Source: Arenibacter echinorum
GTDB taxonomy: Bacteria; Bacteroidota; Bacteroidia; Flavobacteriales; Flavobacteriaceae
Length of the DNA: 64,000 nt
Direction: 5' to 3'
Assembly (NCBI RefSeq): GCF_003259375.1
Contig: NZ_QLLN01000008.1
Coordinates: 1-64,000, forward strand
Shown: one piece after another, positions 50,885 through 58,596 of the stretch
Numbering within the stretch: the stretch's first letter is position 1
Layout of the letters: every line of letters starts with the position of its first letter
Position numbers and translations under genes: made by a program
The notes under the pieces: model-generated
The model's database searches: none
Told to the model about the DNA's origin: nothing
What the model saw: only the letters and a program-made list of their open reading frames with translations

Positions 50885-51062
50885 AATTAAGATATTTTTT
50901 AGATTAAAATCACCCTTACCTACGGAGGTTGAATCGAAGGGGTTTGGTTTTAAATGTTAATATTATGTTAACTAATAAATGAGCCCGTTTGCCGAAAAAA
51001 CAACCACGATAAGAATGAAGTCCCATATTTTAATTTAATTTTACCCTCTAAAATTTGGATCT

Positions 51063-52250
51063 ATGAATCCTTCGACCTCTGGTTGGATAGATAAGTTTGG
51101 GTATCTGGTAAAGGACAATAATGATTATTTCGGCTCCTTTGAAGATTTATATGCCCTCCTAAAAAGTACCGGCTTTGTATATGGGATCAATTTGGATATC
51201 CCCCCTTTTATCATAAAGGAGGTTCCCTTATCCGAAGATGAAAAAGCAAAGATCAATTTAATAACCGCACTCTATTTCACCTATAAGCTCAAAAACAGGG
51301 AACACAATTTTGAAGCCTTTTTGGGATACATCTTTATGTTCTATAAAGACTTGGGGATAGACAGAATTTCCTTTTTAAACAAATTCCTTACCGGAAAGAA
51401 AACATCTTCCAAACTGGAAAACCTTTTAAATTCCAGAATATATCTGGAAGATAATGTTATCAGCAAGACCTTTAATAATATCATAACCAATTCGCTACTT
51501 TTTATAGATGTACTAAGCTTCAAAAGATATCTTGAAGGAGAAAAATCCGTAAAAGAATATGCCCAACGCCTGGAACATATCACCATAAATATTACATATC
51601 ATACCTTAAATTCGAAAGAGAAAAACAAGAGTGACGAAAGACTCGCGCAACTTTTTGCATCCTCACTGACCTTTATTGAAAGTGCAAAACAGGATTTTGA
51701 CGGCTCCTATAGAAATGAATTGGTCAACAAATATTCGACCTCGGAAAATAGGTATTTCTTGGATGTGGCCTGTTTGACGGTATGGGAAGATCAGTCATTG
51801 GATTACACCGAATCGGACTTTATTTTTGGCCTTGGTAGGGATCTAGGTTTTGACCAAAATGGAATTGCAAAATCGCTTCAGGATGTTACCGGATTTTTTC
51901 AATTAAATGGCGACAAAATACCCCATCTAAAAGACCATAATTTGGCTGTTCAATTTTACGATAGCATGTCCAAAATTGTAAAAAAATTGATTCTCAGAAA
52001 CAGCAAACGTCTACAAAAGGAACTTTCGGGAAGTAAGGAATTGGTCACCTTATTATCCAAATCAACGGTCAAGGATCTCAGCCCGGAAGAGAAGAAAAAA
52101 GTACAAAATCAACTGGTCGATATTTTTAAAAGCATCCCTTCGTTGGCGATTTTCATACTTCCTGGAGGGGCAGTTTTACTGCCGATATTCATCAAATTAA
52201 TTCCTAAATTACTACCTTCCTCATTTGACGACAACAGGGTTGAAGAATAG
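51063..52250 (+). CDS. LETM1-related protein
   Basis: A 395-residue protein with an N-terminal family-specific domain (MNPSTSGWIDKFGYLV) and a C-terminal LETM1-like segment (SPEEKKKVQNQLVDIFKSIP, then SLAIFILPGGAVLLPIFIKL). The hydrophobic stretch at about 350-380 is the only possible membrane region. Flavobacterial homologues carry the label LETM1-related biofilm-associated protein; mitochondrial LETM1 is a cation/proton exchanger, but a transport role here is unproven. Single gene. Confidence 0.85.
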   Translation: MNPSTSGWIDKFGYLVKDNNDYFGSFEDLYALLKSTGFVYGINLDIPPFIIKEVPLSEDEKAKINLITALYFTYKLKNREHNFEAFLGYIFMFYKDLGIDRISFLNKFLTGKKTSSKLENLLNSRIYLEDNVISKTFNNIITNSLLFIDVLSFKRYLEGEKSVKEYAQRLEHITINITYHTLNSKEKNKSDERLAQLFASSLTFIESAKQDFDGSYRNELVNKYSTSENRYFLDVACLTVWEDQSLDYTESDFIFGLGRDLGFDQNGIAKSLQDVTGFFQLNGDKIPHLKDHNLAVQFYDSMSKIVKKLILRNSKRLQKELSGSKELVTLLSKSTVKDLSPEEKKKVQNQLVDIFKSIPSLAIFILPGGAVLLPIFIKLIPKLLPSSFDDNRVEE

Positions 52251-52341
52251 TCCAAAATTACCCAACAACACTACTATAAGAAAAACCTATAGTAGATATT
52301 TTTTAAACTTAACATGTTTAAAATTAATTAATTAAATCAAT

Positions 52342-53097
52342 TTACTCCAACCATAACTTAAAGTCTTTTACTCTTTCTCTACTTACTATGATTTCTTGGC
52401 CATTAAAGCGGTTTAATTTGATTTCCAGCCTAGAATTGGTATAAGAAACAATGTCTTTTATATGGATTATGTTCACATAGAATTTTCTGCTCACCCTAAA
52501 AAAAGAATTGGGATGAAGTTCCGATTCCAAGTTTTCCAAAGTATGGTCCAGTAGATAATTTCTCCCATCAATAGTAGATGCGTAGGTACCTTTGTTCTCA
52601 CTGTAAAAACATTCTATCTCCTCTGCATTGATAATTTTTAGATGTTGCCCAACACTCACCGTAAACCTCTTTTTGTATTCCCTTTCCAAAGGGTTTACCA
52701 ACAACTTTTTTATATCTTCAAAATCGAGGGACATTTTCTGTTTTTCAGGTCTAAAAGCAAGGTACTTTTTTACGGCAATTTCCAACTCTTCATCATCAAT
52801 TGGTTTTAACAAATAATCTATGCTGTTCAACTTAAATGCCTGCAATGCATACTCATCATATGCTGTGGTAAAAATTACCGAACTTTGAATTTCAACTGCC
52901 TCAAAAATCTCAAACGATAATCCGTCCGAAAGCTGAATATCCAAAAAAATTAAATCGGGATGTTTGTTTTCCCGAAACCACTCAATGGCCTCCTCTACAG
53001 AATAGAGCATAGTGGACACCCCCACCTTCAAATTCGTCAGTAATCGCCCCAATCTTCTAGCGGCCGGTTTTTCATCTTCAATAATGATTGCATTCAT
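52342..53097 (-). CDS. LytTR-family response regulator
   Basis: A 251-residue regulator with a receiver domain (residues 1-120; acidic Glu7-Asp8, phospho-acceptor Asp53 in LIFLDIQLSDG, Lys in YLLKPIDDEE) and a LytTR DNA-binding domain (about 145-251; CFYSENKGTYASTIDGRNYL, FRVSRKFYVNIIHIKDI, IIVSRERVKDFK). It ends the operon that starts with the LytS-like kinase, which is its likely partner. 47 bases separate it from the last 2TM gene. Confidence 0.95.
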   Translation of the reverse strand: MNAIIIEDEKPAARRLGRLLTNLKVGVSTMLYSVEEAIEWFRENKHPDLIFLDIQLSDGLSFEIFEAVEIQSSVIFTTAYDEYALQAFKLNSIDYLLKPIDDEELEIAVKKYLAFRPEKQKMSLDFEDIKKLLVNPLEREYKKRFTVSVGQHLKIINAEEIECFYSENKGTYASTIDGRNYLLDHTLENLESELHPNSFFRVSRKFYVNIIHIKDIVSYTNSRLEIKLNRFNGQEIIVSRERVKDFKLWLE

Positions 53098-53144
53098 TTT
53101 AGTTGGCTAATTGGTTTTTATTTGATTGCTCTGGCACTATTTAC

Positions 53145-53468
53145 TCATTCCTCCATGTATTTTTGTATTTGCCTTTCCTCCCACTTTCTAAAAAATCCAG
53201 GTTTCAATTTCAAAAAGTAAACTCCGGTCACCAATAGGACCACCCCCCAAATAACTGGAATAAAGATCATGTTCCATTCCATCCAATTTAAGAAACCCTG
53301 GTCCTCAACCCCATTGGTTGTAATAAAATTCAAGATCCTTACCTTAAAAACAAATAGCAGGGTATTCATAACCAGGTAAACTGCAATATGTGCGTAAAAA
53401 TTCTTAAGATTATCCACTCGCCTTTTCGCCTTAATGTACTTTTCCAAATTATCCCTATCCCTTTCCAT
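53145..53468 (-). CDS. 2TM domain-containing protein (third)
   Basis: A 107-residue protein with one 2TM domain: basic amphipathic N-terminus (AKRRVDNLKNFYAHIAVYLV), two membrane helices (about 27-47 and 65-90) and the end motif KWEERQIQKYM. Between the helices it has a longer linker than its siblings. Its ATG overlaps the previous stop (TAATG), so it is translationally coupled. Function unknown. Confidence 0.88.
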   Translation of the reverse strand: MERDRDNLEKYIKAKRRVDNLKNFYAHIAVYLVMNTLLFVFKVRILNFITTNGVEDQGFLNWMEWNMIFIPVIWGVVLLVTGVYFLKLKPGFFRKWEERQIQKYMEE

Positions 53469-53806
53469 TATTTATATTTTTCAGCTTCCCGTTTTTCTTT
53501 CTCCATATACCTGTGGATTTGCCTTTCTTCCCAATTTTTATTGAAAAAAGGATTATAAGAAAAGACCTTTAAACTGTGAAACAATAACCCAATACCCCAA
53601 AACAACCACACTGCAAAAGTCTCAAAGCCCCAAAATGCCTCCAGAAAGGATTCTCCATTGCCTAAATCTCCTATGATCTTAGTTGTCGTAATAAATACGT
53701 TAACAGCTAGATACACCACAAGGTGAACATAAAATCCCTTTAATTCCGCTACGTGTTTTTTGGCGCGCTCCAATTTATTTTCCTTATCCAATTCCATTAT
53801 TTCCAT
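53468..53806 (-). CDS. 2TM domain-containing protein (second)
   Basis: A 112-residue protein with one 2TM domain: AKKHVAELKGFYVHLVVYLA, a second helix FAVWLFWGIGLLFHSLKVFS and the motif NPFFNKNWEERQIHRYM. The C-terminal tail is highly charged. It overlaps the upstream 2TM gene by 10 bases and the downstream one by a single base. The HxxKVF and NWEER motifs are shared with the kinase's C-terminal domain. Confidence 0.88.
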   Translation of the reverse strand: MEIMELDKENKLERAKKHVAELKGFYVHLVVYLAVNVFITTTKIIGDLGNGESFLEAFWGFETFAVWLFWGIGLLFHSLKVFSYNPFFNKNWEERQIHRYMEKEKREAEKYK

Positions 53807-54099
53807 CTGTTTTTTCTTTCATCCTCCTGCATATACTCTTTAATTTTTCGTTCTTCCCAATTCTTTCCAAAGAAAGGATTTAAACCAAAAACTTTAACGG
53901 CGTGAAACACCAACCCTATTCCCCAACCAAAGGCCGCCCATAGGAACCAAGGGTAGCGCCATTGATTGGTCCAGTAATTTAGGGCTGCCAGAAACCCTAT
54001 AAAAACAAAATAGGACATTAGGCTCATATAGAACTTCTTAATGGCACCTACCCTTTCTTTGGCCCTGAAATACTTGTTTTCCCTATCTAAATTTTCCAT
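53797..54099 (-). CDS. 2TM domain-containing protein (first)
   Basis: A 100-residue protein of the same family: AKERVGAIKKFYMSLMSYFV, a second helix GWGIGLVFHAVKVFG and NPFFGKNWEERKIKEYM. It is the one most like the domain at the C-terminus of the kinase encoded 90 bases upstream. Probably an inner-membrane protein with both termini in the cytosol. Confidence 0.88.
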   Translation of the reverse strand: MENLDRENKYFRAKERVGAIKKFYMSLMSYFVFIGFLAALNYWTNQWRYPWFLWAAFGWGIGLVFHAVKVFGLNPFFGKNWEERKIKEYMQEDERKNRWK

Positions 54100-54189
54100 G
54101 ATTTTATTTTAATTCAAAATTCGCGACCTGCCGATTCATTTTCAAAAATAAACTTATGAATTGTTGATTTTACAGGATGGAACGTAACC

Positions 54190-55527
54190 CTAAAAATTTT
54201 CATCTTCCATATACTTTTGAATTTTTCTTTCTTCCCAGTTTTTCCCCAAGAACGGATTATAACCAAAAACCTCCATTCCATGTACAGCCACACCAAATCC
54301 CCATCCAACTGCGGGAAAAAGTACCCAGGGAAAACTTGTAGTGTTATAATTAACTATAGCCAAGACGGGCAGCACTACACAATAGGATAACAGATTGCCA
54401 TAAAACCCCTTTATGGCCCCTACCTGTTCTTTGGCCTTTTGATAGCGTTTTTCCTCCAAAAATGTTTCATGTGTTTCCCTAACCCCTATCCTTTCCATAA
54501 GTATCGGGAGCTTGACCGTAAATTCCAAAGCAGATTTTCTGATCTGAACCTCCCTATTGGACAACATTTGATAACGTTCCTTTATATTTCTAAGTCCAAC
54601 CCCACTACTTTTCTTAACGACCTGCTTCTCCTGTAGATTATTAGATATACAAAGCATACCGCCCTCTTCATATACACGTATCCGCAAGGGTCTTGCAGCC
54701 GTTACCGCGTTGTGCTTAACCGCGTTTTCCAATAGGAGCTGTAGGGACAAGGGGACTATTTTTGCCTCGGCATTGCTACATTTCTCCGGGATATCGAAAA
54801 CTATGCTATCCTCAAATCTCATTTTCAACAACCTCACATAAGTCTCCGCAAAGGCAAGCTCCTCATCCACAGTTACCAAGTCTTTGTTCTTCTGCTCCAA
54901 AACATAGCGATATACTTTTGAAAGGGAAGTGGTGAATTTTTGTGCCTGCATGGGGTCCTCCTCAATTAAACTGGTAAGCACGTTTAAACTATTAAACAGG
55001 AAATGCGGATCCAATTGATTCTTAAGGGCATCGAACTTGGCAAAGGCAGTACCCGCAATTATTTTCTGCTCCTTTACCTTGTTCTCCTGCCGATGCTTAA
55101 AGTACCATGCCAAATAAAATATTGCAGAAATTAAAATCGCCAGCAAAAGAGAGACTTTGTAGTGCCCCAATGTCTCATTCACCAAAAAATCTGAGATGGA
55201 CATATTACCAATCCCTACCTTGAGAATTAAACGCGAAACGAATATCCCTGCCAAAGAGAGGACTATATTGCCAGAAATCCCGATCAACAAACGTCTCCCA
55301 CTGTATACCTGCTGCGTATATTTAACAATATGGAATTGAATCCAATACGCATTCACCATATAAAGTATTACAGCAAAAATCATATTGGCATAGTACTCCT
55401 GAAAAGCCCTGCGATAACTAAAGCCTCCATCAAATTCTCCCATAAAAAGGTAAACGGCGAGAAAAACAAAGTATATCAAGGTTCCAATGAACAGTGCATT
55501 GCCCAAATGTTTAATAAATCGTATCAT
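54190..55527 (-). CDS. LytS/YpdA-type histidine kinase with C-terminal 2TM domain
   Basis: A 445-residue sensor kinase. Residues 1-145 hold four membrane helices without a recognisable ligand domain. The kinase part shows the phospho-acceptor His175 (LDPHFLFNSLN), the N-box around Asn268 (LLENAVKHNA) and the G-box SSGVGLRNIKERY (about 308-320). Residues 358-445 form an additional 2TM domain (AKEQVGAIKGFYGNLLSYCV ... HGMEVFGYNPFLGKNWEERK), which ordinary LytS kinases lack. Upstream in its operon is a small exported protein; downstream come three free 2TM proteins and a LytTR regulator. Confidence 0.93.
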   Translation of the reverse strand: MIRFIKHLGNALFIGTLIYFVFLAVYLFMGEFDGGFSYRRAFQEYYANMIFAVILYMVNAYWIQFHIVKYTQQVYSGRRLLIGISGNIVLSLAGIFVSRLILKVGIGNMSISDFLVNETLGHYKVSLLLAILISAIFYLAWYFKHRQENKVKEQKIIAGTAFAKFDALKNQLDPHFLFNSLNVLTSLIEEDPMQAQKFTTSLSKVYRYVLEQKNKDLVTVDEELAFAETYVRLLKMRFEDSIVFDIPEKCSNAEAKIVPLSLQLLLENAVKHNAVTAARPLRIRVYEEGGMLCISNNLQEKQVVKKSSGVGLRNIKERYQMLSNREVQIRKSALEFTVKLPILMERIGVRETHETFLEEKRYQKAKEQVGAIKGFYGNLLSYCVVLPVLAIVNYNTTSFPWVLFPAVGWGFGVAVHGMEVFGYNPFLGKNWEERKIQKYMEDENF

Positions 55528-55533
55528 TCAGCC

Positions 55534-55836
55534 TTATTTGTCATCCATTACTCCATAATTCTGGAAATTCATCTTATGGTTGTATGCACAATGGGTTGCT
55601 ATTGGCTTAAAGTTAGGAAAAAGTTTCCAAGACGGTTCAGGATCCACTGGAATGTACTGGGCAATATTTTCAGTATTAACGGATGCCTCCATAAATATTA
55701 CCGGCATCCACCTATATTCGTTACTGTATTGATTCGTAGTATAAAAAATACAGTTATCTATTAATTTACTTTCATCATATGCCCCCGCCAATTCATTGAC
55801 GACTATTGCGAGAATTATCAAAATAACTTTATGCAT
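55534..55836 (-). CDS. Small exported protein upstream of the kinase
   Basis: A 100-residue ORF with a signal peptide (MHKVILIILAIVVNELAGA, then YDESKLID). The mature part of about 80 residues has two Cys (29 and 83) that could form a disulphide and is rich in aromatic residues and Asn. It ends six bases before the kinase start codon and runs the same way. The opposite-strand frame overlapping it has no such signal. Family unknown; it could be a ligand or a sensor accessory for the kinase. Confidence 0.55.
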   Translation of the reverse strand: MHKVILIILAIVVNELAGAYDESKLIDNCIFYTTNQYSNEYRWMPVIFMEASVNTENIAQYIPVDPEPSWKLFPNFKPIATHCAYNHKMNFQNYGVMDDK

Positions 55837-55950
55837 AGCTCATTTTTACGTAATGTTTTCATTGGTCAAATGTGACTTAAATAAAATAGTTGGGAAAATT
55901 GGAGCTACCGAATTGTAGATTTTATGGGATGAACTGGAGAGGGAATAACC

Positions 55951-56119
55951 ATAAATAAAAAAGAGGACGCACCCCTACGTCCTCTTTTAAAAAGTTTAAA
56001 AAATAGATTTGCTCTTACAAACTTATTTTTCAAGTCTTAACTTATGAATTATAAAGTTAACCTTTATTCTCCTGATTAATGGTCTTTTTTGAAAAAAAAT
56101 TAACCCTAACGATAAATAT
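55951..56119 (-). repeat. Intergenic repeat unit, copy 1 (candidate small RNA)
   Basis: Aligned with copy 2 it shares the hairpin AAAAGAGGACG (55959-55969) / CGTCCTCTTTT (55978-55988) with loop CACCCCTA, then AAGTCTTAACTTATGAAT versus AAGTCTTACTTATGAAT, GTTAACC versus ATTAAC, and a far-end T-run/A-run palindrome followed by CTAACGATAAAT versus CTAACCATAAAT. On the minus strand the hairpin is followed by TTTTTTAT, so the unit reads as a short transcript with terminator. Confidence 0.55.
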
Positions 56120-56280
56120 ATTAGCAATCTTGACGCACAAAAAATTCAATTAAAAGGACATTGTTTATGAGTGGGAACCTATATTAGACCCAAAAGATCC
56201 TACATAAACAAATAGGAACTTGAAAATAAAGTTGAAGGCCGAAAGCATCTAGGATAGCTGAATAAGTAAGAGACAGTATT

Positions 56281-56445
56281 AAAATGAAAAAGAGGACGCA
56301 CCCCTACGTCCTCTTTTAAAAGTTAAAAAATAGTCTTTTTACCAAATACTTATTTTTTAAGTCTTACTTATGAATGTTAAAATTAACAAATATTTCAATA
56401 TGTCCGGTGCTTTTTTGCAAAAAAAATAGCTCTAACCATAAATGG
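56281..56445 (-). repeat. Intergenic repeat unit, copy 2 (candidate small RNA)
   Basis: Second copy, 329 bp from the first. The hairpin (56288-56298 / 56307-56317) and its flanks are identical over about 35 bases, while the rest has diverged with small gaps. It lies 67 bases beyond the Gfo/Idh stop codon, so the hairpin may also terminate the sugar-oxidation operon. Confidence 0.55.
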
Positions 56446-56511
56446 CACTACTACTTTATAATTAAAACACCATTTAATTGTTTAATTCACAATAATTTAA
56501 GAACCCGTTAT

Positions 56512-57642
56512 TTATGTTGAAAAGGTAAACTCAGGCAGCTTGATAATCTCCCCTCCTATAATCGCCGACTCATGGGCCAGAATTCCTACACAGGTAATAT
56601 TGGCCGACTGCTTGGCATTGGGATATGGCGCTTTATTTTGAACCAGAGCATTTACAAATTCGTGTACCAAATGTGGATGCGAGCCCCCATGACCAGCTCC
56701 TTGAGTAAAGGAAAGATGTTGGTGCCCTTCAGAATCATACACCCCTTGGGAGGTAAAATGCTGTATTTCTTTAGGCAATAATTTTGCGAAATCCGGGCTT
56801 TCCACTTCCTCTGGAATCTCTGGTTCCGGTTTTTTGGCCGTGTGCACTACCAATGGCTTTCCTTCAATGAGAGGCCACTCTACTGATTTTTTTGAACCAT
56901 ACACCTCAAAACTTTCCCTGTATTGTCTTGCCACATCAAAAAGTGAACGATACACCTGAGCGCTTACATCGGAATTCCGAAATTTAATATGCGTGGTCTC
57001 CACTGCATATGGCGAGTTGTAATACGGAATTAACTCCTCCCGTATAGTTCCCGACCCAAAACAGGATACGTATTCAGCTTCGCTTCTTAAAAGACCTAGA
57101 ACGGGGCCCACACAATGTGTTGCATAATGCATAGGAGGCAAACCTGGCCAATAATTGGGCCAACCGTCCATATCCTGCTGATGGCTCGCTTTTAAAAATT
57201 GCACCTTGCCCAGCTCGCCTTTTTCATACAACTCCTTCATATACAAGAACTCTCTAGCATACACAACAGTTTCCATCATCATATAGGTGAGGCCGGTTTC
57301 CTGTGTTAAGCGTACGATTTCCTCACATTCTTCCAATGTAGTCGCCATAGGCACCGTACAGGCCACGTGTTTCCCTGCTTTTAGCGCTTTTATTGACTGG
57401 ATGCCATGGTCCGGAATAGGGGTGTTGATATGTACCGCATCTATTTCCGGGTCCTGCAGCAGGTCGTCATAGGAAGTATATCTTTTTTCAATTTTGAACT
57501 CATCGGCCAACTTCTTTAATTTATCCGGATTTCTTTGTGATATAGCCACTAAATTGGCGTTTGGATGCTTTTGGTAGATAGGGATAAATTCAGCTCCAAA
57601 CCCCAGGCCCACTATAGCGATATTTACTTTCTTACTGCTCAT
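56512..57642 (-). CDS. Gfo/Idh/MocA family oxidoreductase, atypical motif
   Basis: A 376-residue protein with an N-terminal NAD(P)-binding Rossmann fold (VGLGFGAEFIPIY, residues 11-23) and a C-terminal alpha/beta domain. The EKP motif, whose Lys97-type residue is catalytic in the family, reads CTVP at 95-98. The C-terminal half has a His-rich loop (GHQHLSFTQGAGHGGSHPHL) that might bind metal or substrate. Neighbours (ketose epimerase, ThuA protein) suggest work on keto-sugars. Last gene of the operon, 13 bases after the epimerase gene. Confidence 0.9.
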   Translation of the reverse strand: MSSKKVNIAIVGLGFGAEFIPIYQKHPNANLVAISQRNPDKLKKLADEFKIEKRYTSYDDLLQDPEIDAVHINTPIPDHGIQSIKALKAGKHVACTVPMATTLEECEEIVRLTQETGLTYMMMETVVYAREFLYMKELYEKGELGKVQFLKASHQQDMDGWPNYWPGLPPMHYATHCVGPVLGLLRSEAEYVSCFGSGTIREELIPYYNSPYAVETTHIKFRNSDVSAQVYRSLFDVARQYRESFEVYGSKKSVEWPLIEGKPLVVHTAKKPEPEIPEEVESPDFAKLLPKEIQHFTSQGVYDSEGHQHLSFTQGAGHGGSHPHLVHEFVNALVQNKAPYPNAKQSANITCVGILAHESAIIGGEIIKLPEFTFST

Positions 57643-57655
57643 CTTATTGTTTTTT

Positions 57656-58513
57656 TTATTTAAACGTCTTTTTCAAAAATTCGATTCCTAGGGAAGCAAA
57701 TTCGTCTTGGCTCTTGGCCAAGATTTTCCAAATACATACTGCCCCCGCCAGCTCCTTGATCTCCGGAGTAAAACTTTCAATGACCATTGCCCCTTTATAA
57801 TCAATGGCTTTTAATCCCTCTGCAAAATCAGTCCAAGGGGTTAGGCCAGTACCTGGAATACCCCTATGGTTCTCCGAAACCTGCACATGTAGCAACTTAT
57901 CCCCTACCAACTTTATGGCTTTGGCGATGTTACTTTCCTCAATGGTCATATGAAACCCATCAAGTAACACTTTAGCTTTACTATGATTAATATCTCTAAT
58001 AAAACGCATTACATCTTCAGCAGTATTGATCATGTCGGACTCAAAACGATTAAGTGGCTCCAAGGCAATGGACAATCCATGGTCTTGAGCCATAGCACAA
58101 ACCTTACCTATATTGGTCACGGCCAAATCCCATTCCCTTTTTCGATCTTCCAAAGGAAGCATTCTTGCCTTCCCCACCGCTGCATACATGGGTCCCGCCA
58201 AAAAATCTACTTCCCAAAGATTACAAAGTTCAAAGCATTTTTCAATGTAGTTAAAGCAATTTTGATGTACAGCAGCATCTTTATGGGTCAGATCCTTTGT
58301 AGGCCCAAAAGCGCCACAAACAACGGCCTCCAACCCATTGTCTTCAAGGGCCTTCTTTACTATTTGCCCATTGATCAATTCGGGATCTTCCACTGGAATT
58401 TCCACTAAATCATACCCCATGCCTTTAATTTTCGGAAACAAGGCAATGGATTGGGTATTGAAAGGTGACTCCCAAAGCCAGGTGCTTACACCGTATTTTA
58501 TATCATTTGTCAT
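57656..58513 (-). CDS. Sugar epimerase/isomerase, tagatose/psicose 3-epimerase type
   Basis: A 285-residue TIM barrel of the xylose-isomerase-like superfamily. The metal and catalytic residues of D-tagatose/D-psicose 3-epimerases are all placed: Glu152 (ALEPLNRFESD), Asp185 (LLDGFHMTIEE), His209, Arg217 in ENHRGIPGTG and Glu246 (VIESFTP). So it should invert C3 of a ketose using a divalent metal. The true sugar is unknown. Between the ThuA-giant gene and the oxidoreductase gene, all minus strand. Confidence 0.88.
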   Translation of the reverse strand: MTNDIKYGVSTWLWESPFNTQSIALFPKIKGMGYDLVEIPVEDPELINGQIVKKALEDNGLEAVVCGAFGPTKDLTHKDAAVHQNCFNYIEKCFELCNLWEVDFLAGPMYAAVGKARMLPLEDRKREWDLAVTNIGKVCAMAQDHGLSIALEPLNRFESDMINTAEDVMRFIRDINHSKAKVLLDGFHMTIEESNIAKAIKLVGDKLLHVQVSENHRGIPGTGLTPWTDFAEGLKAIDYKGAMVIESFTPEIKELAGAVCIWKILAKSQDEFASLGIEFLKKTFK

Positions 58514-58596
58514 TATAGAATAATTACTTTAAATAAGTTGTAGCAATAGTTTACTATAGAATATTATACCTAATAAATTCAAGGCCATTATGCCGT

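Larger units (their letters stand above)
55837..56511. other. 675-bp intergenic region with duplicated unit
   Basis: No convincing protein gene on either strand. The region contains two diverged copies of a unit of about 165 bp (see repeat entries), each with an identical hairpin. Between them (56120-56280) is unrelated AT-rich sequence. It separates the kinase operon from the 3' end of the sugar-oxidation operon, both on the minus strand. Confidence 0.7.

Noticed and set aside
55330..55764. 144-codon plus-strand ORF overlapping the kinase start and the small exported ORF
   Set aside because: It is antisense to the well-supported kinase gene and has no recognisable domain; the minus-strand ORF has a convincing signal peptide.
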